Assembly (NCBI GenBank): GCA_017439675.1
Contig: JAFSIQ010000027.1
Coordinates: 1 to 53,635, forward strand
Length of the DNA stretch: 53,635 nucleotides
DNA from: Lachnospiraceae bacterium
GTDB lineage: Bacteria > Bacillota > Clostridia > Lachnospirales > Lachnospiraceae
Reading direction: 5' to 3'
The first letter of the stretch is position 1. Each line of letters starts with the position of its first letter. The position numbers were made by a program, and so were the translations under genes. Below are positions 1 to 8,698 of this stretch, in pieces. The notes beneath the pieces are model-generated. The model saw only the letters and a program-made list of their open reading frames with translations, was not told where the DNA came from and ran no database searches.

Positions 1-77
1 ACTTTAATTAAATCGCTGTCAATAAATCCTTCAATCTTATCCATATAATACTGTCTTACATAAATTTTATTATTCAT
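1..77 (-). CDS. N-terminus of a probable AAA/DUF4143-type ATPase (partial)
   Basis: Only the first 25 codons lie in the window; the gene runs off the left edge. The ATG at 77-75 has a GGAGG ribosome site seven bases upstream (85-89). The peptide begins MNNKIYVRQYYMDKIEGFID, which resembles the start of bacterial ATP-binding proteins with an AAA_14 core and a DUF4143 C-terminal domain; these usually open with a tyrosine-rich stretch and 'KI.PFID' just before the Walker A motif. Walker A would lie outside the window, so the family call rests on a short match. Its position directly after spoIVB is where many Clostridia carry spo0A; this protein does not start like Spo0A. Confidence 0.5.
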   Translation of the reverse strand, partial: MNNKIYVRQYYMDKIEGFIDSDLIK

Positions 78-98
78 TGCATACCCTCCATATGCAAT

Positions 99-127
99 AT
101 CATATATTATACATTCTTTTTTTGCAA
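99..127 (-). promoter_or_regulatory. Probable sigma-A promoter of the partial ATPase gene
   Basis: On the minus strand, TTGCAA (127-122) and TATGAT (104-99) are separated by exactly 17 bases, about 20 bases upstream of the start codon region. The gene therefore probably has its own promoter rather than being read through from spoIVB. Confidence 0.45.
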
Positions 128-173
128 GTTAAGGGTGTATTTTTTTGATATTTTTACTTTTATACCCCCTTAA
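128..173. repeat. Inverted repeat downstream of spoIVB
   Basis: GTTAAGGG and CCCTTAAC arms continue into a GTAT/ATAC pairing around an A/T-rich loop of about 20 bases. Neither strand has a clean T-run after the stem, so a plain intrinsic terminator is doubtful. It could be a weak terminator for spoIVB, or an operator just upstream of the neighbouring promoter. Confidence 0.4.
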
Positions 174-217
174 CATTCACTTTAATTATCACAACTCTTC
201 AGCACCTCAAGTCCTTC

Positions 218-1270
218 TCAATGCTCTAACATGTTCTCTATAAAAATCCCATATCCCTTCGTCGGATCATCCACCAAGACATGTGTCACAGCACCAACCA
301 ACTTATCCTCTTGGATAATCGGGCTACCCGACATCCCTTGTACAATACCACCAGTTAGTTCAATCAGCGCATCATCCGTTATTTCTATTTCCATCTCTGG
401 ATCACCATTTTCATTTTCATGAATATTCGTTATCTTAATATCATAACGTTTTTTCTCTCCATCCACATAAGATTGTATCTGCGCATCCCCTATTTTTACC
501 TCTTCCTCACTTGCCAGTTCAATTGCTTCCGACGAATTCACTTGTTTTGCAAATTCATCCGTTACTTCTCCAAATACACCATACAAGCGATTATCCTCTA
601 TTCGCCCCACTACATTTTCTGTCTGATAAGCAATCATGCCCTCTATCTCTCCAGGAGTTCCCACCACTCCTTTTTCGACTCCAAAAATGTCCGCTTCATA
701 AATCTCCCCTCCTGATACCGAAAGCAATTCCCCAGTATCACTATCGTTGACACTGTGTCCCAACGCACCAAATGAATCTCCTGTCAAATACGTAATGGTG
801 CCTAGTCCTTGTAAATCATCTTTAATCCAGATTCCAATTTTATACACGTTCACATCTGACTGAACCGGTTCTACCTCCACTGCAATTGGCTTTTCATTTC
901 TTATTACATCAAACACCAATGTTTCTCCTTCACAATTGGTAATACACTCCACTAACTGCTTTTTCGTTTTCATCGTTTCCCCATTCAACCCTACAATGTA
1001 ATCTCCCTGCATCAATTTGTTTTTTGCCGGTGCACTATTCTTACCATCCATTCCCGTCACTTCACCAGTATCAATCACCAGAATACCTTTCGTATTGATA
1101 TAAATTCCCACTGTATTTCCCATAGGAATTGCCTTTTCACTCTGTACCTTTCCCGATACCTCCACTGTATCGACATCCTGTTCCTGCTTATATCCCATAA
1201 ATGCTACCACCAAGACCAGTACAATATTTAATGACAGCAAACATTTCAAAAATATTTTATATTCTCTCAT
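218..1270 (-). CDS. spoIVB: SpoIVB forespore serine peptidase (S55 family)
   Basis: SpoIVB is secreted from the forespore and starts the sigma-K checkpoint by cleaving SpoIVFA, and it is needed for late spore development. The 350-aa protein has an N-terminal membrane anchor (about residues 6-28), a PDZ region in the middle (about 75-135) and an S55 peptidase domain. The catalytic histidine is in GALGHSVND and the catalytic serine in QGMSGSP near the C-terminus. The start at 1270 is chosen because AAAGGAG lies just upstream; a longer open frame to 1309 would add 13 residues that overlap the hairpin at 1302-1335. It follows recN, the usual clostridial order, but is separated from it by that hairpin. 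Confidence 0.95.
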   Translation of the reverse strand: MREYKIFLKCLLSLNIVLVLVVAFMGYKQEQDVDTVEVSGKVQSEKAIPMGNTVGIYINTKGILVIDTGEVTGMDGKNSAPAKNKLMQGDYIVGLNGETMKTKKQLVECITNCEGETLVFDVIRNEKPIAVEVEPVQSDVNVYKIGIWIKDDLQGLGTITYLTGDSFGALGHSVNDSDTGELLSVSGGEIYEADIFGVEKGVVGTPGEIEGMIAYQTENVVGRIEDNRLYGVFGEVTDEFAKQVNSSEAIELASEEEVKIGDAQIQSYVDGEKKRYDIKITNIHENENGDPEMEIEITDDALIELTGGIVQGMSGSPIIQEDKLVGAVTHVLVDDPTKGYGIFIENMLEH

Positions 1271-1301
1271 TTTTCTTCTCCTTTCGTTACCAAATAAAGA
1301 A

Positions 1302-1352
1302 ACCCACAATAAATGCTGTTACATTTATTATGGGTTCTCTTATATTATCTCA
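1302..1352 (-). terminator. recN terminator-like hairpin, possibly overlapping a sigma-G-like promoter
   Basis: A 14-base stem (1302-1315 with 1322-1335, one mismatch) around a six-base loop lies between recN and spoIVB. On the minus strand it is followed by a moderately T-rich run, so it is a plausible weak terminator. The left arm of the transcript also contains CATAATA (1332-1326), which matches the -10 element of forespore sigma factors. A weak TGAGAT lies 14 bases further upstream (1352-1347). spoIVB is transcribed by forespore sigma factors in Bacillus. The promoter part is inference. Confidence 0.45.
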
Positions 1353-1353
1353 A

Positions 1354-3027
1354 TCAGTTAACCTTTGCCTTGCCTGCCAATTCTTTCATCTCTCGTGCAC
1401 TCTCAATTACTGTATCTGTAATTTTCACACCGCCAATTAGTCTTGCAAGCTCCATAATCTCTTGTTGCGAATCTAAATGAGAAATATCAGTTATCGTTTT
1501 TCCATTATCTACCTGTTTTTCAATGAGATAGTGATGATTTGCCATCGCGGCAATCTGTGGTAAATGGGTAATGCAAATCACTTGATGCTGTTTGCCGATA
1601 CCGTGAATCTTCTCCGCAACCATCTGTGCGGTTCTACCACTGATTCCAACATCTATCTCATCAAAAATTAAGGTATGAATCTTATCTGCTTCTGCCAGAC
1701 AAGATTTCATTGCCAACATAATACGGGAAAGCTCACCACCGGAAGCAACCTGCCATAGTGGTTTCATTTCTTCTCCCACATTGGTTGAAATGATAAAGTA
1801 AGGATTATCATAACCAACCGCTGTATAATTCTGCGTTCTTTCAAAAATCATATCAAAACGCACATCTAAAAAGTTCAAATCAATCAAAGCTTCCTTAATA
1901 TGAGAACAAAGTACTTCCGCAACCTGCTTGCGTGCCTTGCTGAGCTCACTGCTTTGCGTTTCTAACTCACGTTCCACTTCCTGCAAACGCGCGGTCAATT
2001 GTTCTATATGCTGCTCTTGATTCATCAGATTATCATACTGTACCTGTAGCTGTTCACCATACTGAAGCACCTCTTCTATCGTCTTTCCGTATTTTGCTTT
2101 AAGATGATTCACTGTATTCAAGCGTTCCTCAATCTGGCGAAAAGCTTCATCCGAAAAAGTATTTTCGTCCAAATAATCTCTGGCACTTCGGGAAAAATCT
2201 ATCATCAAATCCGAAACTGTTGCCAACACATCTGTCATGGAGGACAAAGCCTCATCATATTCAGATACTGAGCTCATCTCCCGCACTGCACGGTCAACCG
2301 CATCCTGTGCCAATTCTCCTGCATAATGAAGCGCACCGGAAACACTTTCCGTTATATTCTTACCATTGCTAATTTTCCGATATTGCTCCTCTAATTCCGC
2401 ATCTTCTCCCGGCTTAAGATTTGCCTTCAAAATCTCTTCCTGCTCAAACAACAGCAAATCCAACTGGCGACGTTTCTCCTCGTCATTCATAGTATTTTCT
2501 GAAAGCGCAGCTTTTATCTCGGAATATTCCTTATAAAGACTTGCAACTTGTTCCTTTCCGGAATCTAACTCTGCATGCCCATAACGGTCAAGTAACTTCA
2601 AATGATTCCCTGGAATCAACAAAGACTGGTGCTCATGCTGTGCATGCAAATCCAGCAACAATGCTGCAATTTCTCTCACTTTGGAAATCGTCACCGTCTC
2701 ACCATTGATTTTACTGACACTGCGATTGCCAATTACTTTTCTGGATAAAATAAGTTCTCCCGTCTCCAAATCACTGACTTCTAATTCCCGAAGACGATTA
2801 ATCACATCCTCATCTTCCACAGAAAACAACAATTCCACCAAACCATACTCTGCATCCTTGCGAACAAAATCCTTTGGTGTTTTCCCACCTAATGCAAGCA
2901 TAATGGAATCAATCACAATGGATTTGCCCGCACCGGTTTCTCCGGTCAAAATATTGAGATTGTCGCCAAATTCAATATCAATTTCATCAATCAATGCCAT
3001 ATTCTTAATATGTAAATTTAACAGCAT
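1354..3027 (-). CDS. recN: DNA repair protein RecN
   Basis: RecN is an SMC-like ATPase that acts early at double-strand breaks and holds DNA ends for recombination. The 557-aa length is normal. The Walker A motif GETGAGKS is at about residues 29-36. A long coiled-coil region fills the middle (about 150-400). The ABC signature SGGELSR and the Walker B stretch LIFDEIDVG lie in the C-terminal half. The start lies one base after the argR stop, so the two genes are probably translated from one message. The argR-recN-spoIVB order is typical of Clostridia and Bacilli. Confidence 0.97.
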   Translation of the reverse strand: MLLNLHIKNMALIDEIDIEFGDNLNILTGETGAGKSIVIDSIMLALGGKTPKDFVRKDAEYGLVELLFSVEDEDVINRLRELEVSDLETGELILSRKVIGNRSVSKINGETVTISKVREIAALLLDLHAQHEHQSLLIPGNHLKLLDRYGHAELDSGKEQVASLYKEYSEIKAALSENTMNDEEKRRQLDLLLFEQEEILKANLKPGEDAELEEQYRKISNGKNITESVSGALHYAGELAQDAVDRAVREMSSVSEYDEALSSMTDVLATVSDLMIDFSRSARDYLDENTFSDEAFRQIEERLNTVNHLKAKYGKTIEEVLQYGEQLQVQYDNLMNQEQHIEQLTARLQEVERELETQSSELSKARKQVAEVLCSHIKEALIDLNFLDVRFDMIFERTQNYTAVGYDNPYFIISTNVGEEMKPLWQVASGGELSRIMLAMKSCLAEADKIHTLIFDEIDVGISGRTAQMVAEKIHGIGKQHQVICITHLPQIAAMANHHYLIEKQVDNGKTITDISHLDSQQEIMELARLIGGVKITDTVIESAREMKELAGKAKVN

Positions 3028-3028
3028 A

Positions 3029-3496
3029 TTATACCTCCAACATATCGTCAGACGCTATCTTCTTAATATCAGCAATTATCTCTTTGCAAAATGCACTGCT
3101 TCTCGCCACACAGAAAATGGTATCATCTCCGGCAATGCAGCCCATAAAACCTTGTAAATTCATATTGTCCAAAGCTGCCGCAACAGCCATTGCCATCCCG
3201 GACACGGTATGAATTACAATGGTGTTTTCTGCATAATCCATATTGAGGATTCCAGCATTTAACACCTGATGATATTTGGCAGATACATCCGTCTTCGCAT
3301 TTTGAAGCATGGTATACTTCTGCTTTCCATTGCCATCTGCCACCTTAGTAAGGTTCATTTCTCGAATGTCTCTTGAAATGGTTGCCTGTGTGGTGGTAAA
3401 ACCTGCGTTGGTTAATTCTGCCAACAACTCATCCTGAGTCTCTATATTTTTCATTTCAATAATTTCTTTAATCTTATTCTGTCGCTTATCCTTCAT
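3029..3496 (-). CDS. argR: Arginine repressor ArgR
   Basis: ArgR is a hexameric arginine-sensing repressor of arginine biosynthesis and activator of its catabolism. The 155-aa protein has an N-terminal winged helix (about 1-70, with TTQATISRDIREMNL as recognition region). A C-terminal oligomerisation and arginine-binding domain contains GCIAGDDTIF, matching the usual G-T-I/L-A-G-D-D-T motif with Cys in place of Thr. It sits between nadK and recN, as in other Firmicutes. No arginine genes are in the window, so its targets lie elsewhere. Confidence 0.95.
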   Translation of the reverse strand: MKDKRQNKIKEIIEMKNIETQDELLAELTNAGFTTTQATISRDIREMNLTKVADGNGKQKYTMLQNAKTDVSAKYHQVLNAGILNMDYAENTIVIHTVSGMAMAVAAALDNMNLQGFMGCIAGDDTIFCVARSSAFCKEIIADIKKIASDDMLEV

Positions 3497-3555
3497 CTCA
3501 TCACCTATCTATTCACTATCTTTTTATGACTTGTCTGCAAATGCCCAACGTCAAA

Positions 3556-4410
3556 TCATAAATGATTGGAAATCTTTTCCCGAAGCACCTCATAAAAACT
3601 GACATCAAACAGCTTCACCATCTTTGTCACCGTATCTGCCTTATGAATAACAATGCGGTCACCTGCGGACAATTGGGTGCCAGACTGACCATCAAAGCTT
3701 ACAATTGCCTCCTCCTTCTGCGCTTTCCGCATTTCTAATACCTCTATCACAATTTCGTCTGCACTGGAAAACACAATACTTTTAGAGGTTAATGAATGTG
3801 GAGAAATCGGTGTCACAATCATAATATCTGTCTTTGGACAGACAATAGGACCTCCAGCCGATAAATTATATCCCGTAGAACCTGTTGGTGTACTGATAAT
3901 CACACCATCCGCCTCATAAATGTCAGTCACCTTTCCATTCACATAAATCTTAAGTCCAATAATTCTAGAAAAACCAGCTCTAGATACTACAATATCATTG
4001 AGCGCAATATCCTCTAGTACAGGCGTTTCTTGCATTCCCTTATACACAGTGCCAGTGATATTCATTCGTTCTTCCATCTCATAATCATCCAAAAATAGAC
4101 GGTCAATCACTGATAAAATCTGGTCTGGTTCCACCTCTGCCAAAAAGCCTAAGGTTCCCAAATTAACACCTACAATTGGAATATTGCGATTTCGTAAATC
4201 TCTACTCACCTTAAGTATGGTTCCATCACCACCTAACGCAATGACACAATCAAATTCTTCCCCTTCGTATGTAACAAATTGAGCCGCTTCACCATCCCCC
4301 ATAATGCGACGGCTATTGCCACCTTTTTGGGAAATATACTCCTCAATCTGGGTCGTCAGCATTAGATTCTCATCCTTTATGCAATTGGTTACGATTAGAA
4401 AATTCTTCAT
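3556..4410 (-). CDS. nadK: NAD kinase
   Basis: NadK phosphorylates NAD to NADP. The protein (284 aa) carries the GGDGT motif in VIALGGDGTILK and the conserved STPTGSTGYNLSAGGP stretch of the active site. The start at 4410 is preferred over an in-frame ATG four codons upstream (4422), because GAGG six bases upstream of 4410 forms a good ribosome site and the upstream ATG directly abuts the tlyA stop. It is the next gene after tlyA in a tightly packed cluster. Confidence 0.95.
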   Translation of the reverse strand: MKNFLIVTNCIKDENLMLTTQIEEYISQKGGNSRRIMGDGEAAQFVTYEGEEFDCVIALGGDGTILKVSRDLRNRNIPIVGVNLGTLGFLAEVEPDQILSVIDRLFLDDYEMEERMNITGTVYKGMQETPVLEDIALNDIVVSRAGFSRIIGLKIYVNGKVTDIYEADGVIISTPTGSTGYNLSAGGPIVCPKTDIMIVTPISPHSLTSKSIVFSSADEIVIEVLEMRKAQKEEAIVSFDGQSGTQLSAGDRIVIHKADTVTKMVKLFDVSFYEVLREKISNHL

Positions 4411-4422
4411 ATCAAACCTCAT

Positions 4423-5223
4423 CTATTTGTCTAATGTTCCATGGGATGCAGCAACAATTGCTTCCACGTCAATGACACCTGCCTGTTTTAACTGGTCTTT
4501 GCTTAAATGTAGCAAATATTCAATATTTCCTTCTGGTCCTTTAATTGGTGAAAACTCTAAATTACGCAAAACAAAACCGATGGAAGCTGCATAATCCATC
4601 ACCATATGAATCACTTCTTCGTGTACCTTGCGGTCACGGACAACACCTTTCTTCCCCACCTTTTCTCGGCCCGCTTCGAACTGTGGCTTAATCAGACAAA
4701 CAATTTCGCCATCTTCTGTCATTAATTCCTTCACCGGCGCCAACACCTTTGTTAAGGATATAAATGACACATCAATGGAAACGAATGCCGGTGGCTCCGC
4801 AATCTGCTCCGGTGTGACATAACGAATGTTGGTCTTTTCCATACAGACCACCCGCTCATCATTGCGAAGCTTCCAATCTAACTGTCCATGTCCCACATCC
4901 ACAGCATATACTTTCACGGCACCATTTTGCAACATACAGTCAGTAAAGCCTCCTGTGGAGGAGCCTACATCCATACACACCTTTCCATCCAAAGAAATGT
5001 CAAAATGACTCATAGCCTTCTCAAGCTTCAAGCCGCCACGGCTTACATATTTAAGTGTCGCACCTTTAATCTCAATATTCACTTTCTCATCAAAGGTAGA
5101 ACCTGCTTTGTCCTCACGCTGTCCCTCCACAAAGACAATCCCTGACATAATAATTGCCTTTGCCTTTTCTCTAGACGTTGCCAAACCACGATTCACCAAC
5201 AAAACATCTAACCGTTCCTTCAT
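4423..5223 (-). CDS. tlyA: TlyA-family rRNA 2'-O-methyltransferase
   Basis: The 266-aa protein has an S4 RNA-binding domain (about 1-65, starting MKERLDVLLVNRGLATSREK) and a FtsJ-type SAM-dependent methyltransferase domain with the SAM loop DVGSSTGGFTD. Family members methylate the ribose of ribosomal RNA cytidines (shown for mycobacterial TlyA). The ATG overlaps the dxs stop by four bases (ATGA), indicating translational coupling. The dxs-tlyA-nadK order is standard for Firmicutes. The haemolysin name used for some homologues is historical. Confidence 0.93.
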   Translation of the reverse strand: MKERLDVLLVNRGLATSREKAKAIIMSGIVFVEGQREDKAGSTFDEKVNIEIKGATLKYVSRGGLKLEKAMSHFDISLDGKVCMDVGSSTGGFTDCMLQNGAVKVYAVDVGHGQLDWKLRNDERVVCMEKTNIRYVTPEQIAEPPAFVSIDVSFISLTKVLAPVKELMTEDGEIVCLIKPQFEAGREKVGKKGVVRDRKVHEEVIHMVMDYAASIGFVLRNLEFSPIKGPEGNIEYLLHLSKDQLKQAGVIDVEAIVAASHGTLDK

Positions 5224-7091
5224 GTCGTCCTCACAAATTCCTCTACCACTTCTATTACACTATCTGCATTGATTCCGAAACGTTCTCTTAATGCATCCAC
5301 ATTTCCATGTTCCACAAAACAATCGTTGATAGCAAAATTCACAACTTCCACATCTTTGCAACCACTGTTCATATAGAATGCAGAAACTGCCTGACCATAC
5401 CCACCTTGAAACACATGCTCTTCTAAGGTAATGACAAGAGAATGCTTCTCTGCCAATTCCAACAGCATATCCTCGTCTAACGGCTTGATAAATCTTGCAT
5501 TCACCAAAGTAATATCAATATCTTTTTCTTGCAATCTATCATAGGCTTCCTTGGCAACTTCAACCATGCTACCAACCCCAATCAAAGCAATATCCTTACC
5601 TTCATACAACAACTCACTTTTGCCATGACAAATTGGCTCTAACTGCTCCTTCAAACCATAGTATGCATCACCCCTACTATATTTGATTGCCACTGGTCCG
5701 TTATGTTTTACAGCAAACTCCATCGCTTTCGTGAGCTCGTATCTGTTCTTCGGTGCAATTACCGTCATATTCGGAATCTGTGAAAGATATGCAGTATCGA
5801 AAATACCCTGGTGGGTAGCACCATCTTCTCCAACCAAACCCGAACGGTCAATAGCAAATATCACATGTAGATTTTGCAAGCAAACATCATGCAAAATCTG
5901 GTCATATGCCCTTTGTAAAAAGGAGGAGTATACCGCAACCACCGGTATCATTCCTTCACTGGCTAGTCCAGCAGCAAATGTTACCGCATGTTGTTCTGCA
6001 ATACCCACGTCAAAAAAGCGCTTTGGATATACATTGGCAAACTTCTCTAGCCCTGTGCCAGATGCCATTGCTGCCGTAATTGCCACAAGATTCGGATATT
6101 TCTCTCCCATAGCCAATAGCTTTCTGCCAAACACATCCGTATTGGTCATCTTGGTCTTTTGCTTTAATGCCTTTCCTGTTTTCAAATCAAATGGTGCCAC
6201 ACCATGGAAATACTTTGGATGACGCTCCGCATAGCGATACCCCTTTCCCTTTACTGTCTTAACGTGTACCACCACTGGACGCTCTAACCTGATTGCCGCC
6301 GCAAAGGTATCTATCATCTGACCTACATTGTGACCGTCAATAGGGCCTACATAGGTGACTCCCAAATCCTCAAAAAACATTCCTGGAACCAAAAGACCCT
6401 TGATACTGTCCTTACTTCGCTTCACTACCTTTGCGATTCCTTCACCAATTCCTGGAATATTCATCAGTCCCTTTTCCACGCCGGACTTCATATCATTATA
6501 AGCCTGTCCCACACGAATTTTTGTGAGGTAGGAGGACATTCCACCTACATTCTCATCAATGGACATTTCATTGTCATTCAATACAATCATACAACTGCTT
6601 TTCAATCTTCCCAGATTGTTAAGTGCCTCATAGGCAAGACCACCTGTAAAGGAACCATCTCCGATTACCGCCACAATAGTGCTCTTCTCTCCTTTTAATT
6701 CATTGGCTTTTGCCATACCAATTGCCGCAGAAATGGAGGTTGAGCTATGACCAGTCTCAAATACATCCGTATCACTTTCTACACGCTTGGGAAATCCACT
6801 CATTCCATCTAACTGTCTAAGAGTATCAAACCCTTCTTTTCTTCCTGTTAAAATTTTGTGAGTATAGCTTTGATGTCCCACGTCCCATATAATCTTGTCC
6901 TTGGGAAGATTCAACACTAAGTGTAATGCCATGGTCAACTCCACGCAACCCAAATTAGACGCAAGATGCCCACCAGTTTTCGAAACACGATTCAACAAAA
7001 ATGTGCGAATCTCATCTGCAAGAGGCCCCCACTGTTCTTCCTCAAACTGTTTTATATCATTTGGTTGTGTAATTCGCTCTAGCAAATTCAT
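5220..7091 (-). CDS. dxs: 1-deoxy-D-xylulose-5-phosphate synthase
   Basis: Dxs is the thiamine-diphosphate enzyme that joins pyruvate and glyceraldehyde 3-phosphate in the first step of MEP isoprenoid synthesis. The 623-aa length is normal. The ThDP motif VIGDGSFTGG, the transketolase middle segment with DRSGLVGEDGATHQG, and the C-terminal transketolase domain are all present. The start has AGAGG eight bases upstream. Unlike many relatives, ispA does not precede it; a strong promoter lies in the 113-base gap after xseB instead. Confidence 0.97.
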   Translation of the reverse strand: MNLLERITQPNDIKQFEEEQWGPLADEIRTFLLNRVSKTGGHLASNLGCVELTMALHLVLNLPKDKIIWDVGHQSYTHKILTGRKEGFDTLRQLDGMSGFPKRVESDTDVFETGHSSTSISAAIGMAKANELKGEKSTIVAVIGDGSFTGGLAYEALNNLGRLKSSCMIVLNDNEMSIDENVGGMSSYLTKIRVGQAYNDMKSGVEKGLMNIPGIGEGIAKVVKRSKDSIKGLLVPGMFFEDLGVTYVGPIDGHNVGQMIDTFAAAIRLERPVVVHVKTVKGKGYRYAERHPKYFHGVAPFDLKTGKALKQKTKMTNTDVFGRKLLAMGEKYPNLVAITAAMASGTGLEKFANVYPKRFFDVGIAEQHAVTFAAGLASEGMIPVVAVYSSFLQRAYDQILHDVCLQNLHVIFAIDRSGLVGEDGATHQGIFDTAYLSQIPNMTVIAPKNRYELTKAMEFAVKHNGPVAIKYSRGDAYYGLKEQLEPICHGKSELLYEGKDIALIGVGSMVEVAKEAYDRLQEKDIDITLVNARFIKPLDEDMLLELAEKHSLVITLEEHVFQGGYGQAVSAFYMNSGCKDVEVVNFAINDCFVEHGNVDALRERFGINADSVIEVVEEFVRTT

Positions 7092-7179
7092 AATACTTAC
7101 CTCTGTTTCTTATCCGTCGTAGCCTTTTAGTTCAGTATTCCACTCATTTCTTCAATCATACAAAAAATGTATTCTTGTT

Positions 7180-7208
7180 ATTATACGCTACTTTTCCTAT
7201 CTTTTCAA
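7180..7208 (-). promoter_or_regulatory. Sigma-A promoter upstream of dxs
   Basis: On the minus strand, TTGAAA (7208-7203) and a perfect TATAAT (7185-7180) are separated by exactly 17 bases. The -35 box overlaps the xseB stop codon. Transcription would begin about 80 bases before dxs, which lets dxs-tlyA-nadK-argR-recN be expressed independently of the upstream genes. Confidence 0.75.
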
Positions 7209-7417
7209 TTCTGCGTTTTACTCTCTAGTTCCTCGCCGATAATAATAATCTCTTTTTCGATTCCCTGCAATTCTTCCTTGCATTGAGCCACAAGCTTAGC
7301 ACCCTTTGCATATAACTCAATGGAATCCTTAAGAGATACCTCATCTGACTCCAAACTCTCTATAATCTGTTCAATTTCATCAAATGCAACTTCTAACTGA
7401 AATACTTCCTTTTCCAT
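7205..7417 (-). CDS. xseB: Exodeoxyribonuclease VII small subunit
   Basis: XseB binds several-fold to XseA to form exonuclease VII, which degrades single-stranded DNA. The 70-aa helical protein contains the family pattern LEVAFDEIEQIIESLE followed by VSLKDSIELYAKG. The start at 7417 is preferred to the in-frame ATG at 7429, because GGAGG lies five bases upstream of 7417 and would overlap the upstream codons. It follows xseA after 12 bases. Confidence 0.93.
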   Translation of the reverse strand: MEKEVFQLEVAFDEIEQIIESLESDEVSLKDSIELYAKGAKLVAQCKEELQGIEKEIIIIGEELESKTQN

Positions 7418-7429
7418 ACTAACCTCCAT

Positions 7430-8647
7430 TTATATGTTAAGCTCTAGTTCACTATCTACCTTCTCTACGCGACCTCGTATTGTACCATCCCATAAGGTAA
7501 CCGAAAAGGAATCCTCTAGCTTTACATCACTGACAGACCGAATCGGATTGCCATCTTCCTTTGCGATATATCCATAACCACCCACTAACTTGGCTGTTGG
7601 ACTCAATCCGTCCAATTTTGCCAGTAATAACTCATATCGATGCCTGTTATATTGTATCTTACTCTGAATTCCATTTACCAATCTGTCCTGCAAACTATCC
7701 AGATAAATCTTCTGGTTCATGCAACGGTTCTCTGGTGATACACGCTCTAGCCGATTTGCCATAACCTGAATCCTCTGTACCGCATTTTGCAGAGAATACT
7801 CCATTAAACGCTTCATTCGATTCTCATACTCTCTCACTTGGTGCAGTGTTGTCATTACATCCGGTATCGCCAATTCACATGCTGCACTAGGAGTCGGAGC
7901 CCGTAAGTCCGCCACATAATCTGCTATAGTATTGTCAATTTCATGCCCTGTTCCCGATATAATCGGCGTATTTGCCTCAAATATGGCTCTTGCCACAATC
8001 TCTTCATTAAATGCCCACAAATCTTCAATGGAGCCACCACCGCGCCCTACGATAATGATATCTAATCCCATGCCGTCTAACGCTTTAATACCTGCCACTA
8101 TCGTCTGGGCCGCTCCCTCTCCTTGTACCTGTGCCGGATACAAATATAACTGAACATAAGGATTACGTCGTTTTGCTATGTTAATAATGTCTTGTATGGC
8201 AGCTCCAGTTTTCGCTGTCACCACACCGACAGCCTTCGGATACTTTGGTATTTCTTTTTTGCACTCAAATTCAAAAAGGCCTTCCTCATAAAGCTTCTGC
8301 TTCAACTGTTCATAAGCTTCATAAAGATTGCCTCGTCCTGCTAACTCTATTCTTCTTGCATATAACTGACACTGTCCGTCTCTTTCATATACCGAAATGC
8401 TACCACTGACCACAACCTGTTGACCATTTTCTAAACGGAAGGAAAGTCCCTGCTGCCTTGCAGACTTAAACATAACCCCCTTTAACGCATTTCCTTCCTC
8501 CTTCAACGTAAAGTAAATATGTCCAGAGGAATGGTATACCACATTGGATACCTCACCCTGTACCTGAAGATTGCGCAGCAAATAATCGTTGGCAAACATA
8601 TTCTTTATATATAAATTAATGTCTTTTACTGAATAAACAACACCCAT
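7430..8647 (-). CDS. xseA: Exodeoxyribonuclease VII large subunit
   Basis: This is the catalytic subunit of exonuclease VII. The 405-aa protein has an N-terminal OB-fold (about 1-105, with LQVQGEVSN and SSGHIYFTLK). The catalytic Exonuc_VII_L domain includes VGVVTAKTGAAIQDI and the motifs VGRGGGSIEDLW and GTGHEIDNTIADYVADLRAPTPSAA. It is paired with xseB downstream; nusB lies upstream. folD, which sits between nusB and xseA in Bacillus, is absent. Confidence 0.96.
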   Translation of the reverse strand: MGVVYSVKDINLYIKNMFANDYLLRNLQVQGEVSNVVYHSSGHIYFTLKEEGNALKGVMFKSARQQGLSFRLENGQQVVVSGSISVYERDGQCQLYARRIELAGRGNLYEAYEQLKQKLYEEGLFEFECKKEIPKYPKAVGVVTAKTGAAIQDIINIAKRRNPYVQLYLYPAQVQGEGAAQTIVAGIKALDGMGLDIIIVGRGGGSIEDLWAFNEEIVARAIFEANTPIISGTGHEIDNTIADYVADLRAPTPSAACELAIPDVMTTLHQVREYENRMKRLMEYSLQNAVQRIQVMANRLERVSPENRCMNQKIYLDSLQDRLVNGIQSKIQYNRHRYELLLAKLDGLSPTAKLVGGYGYIAKEDGNPIRSVSDVKLEDSFSVTLWDGTIRGRVEKVDSELELNI

Positions 8648-8698
8648 ATTTCAGACACCACCATCATTTCTGTTGTACCTTACAACAATTTCTTCACC

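Noticed and set aside
5683-6222. Plus-strand 179-codon open frame
   Set aside because: It is a shadow inside dxs with no ribosome site and no recognisable protein features.
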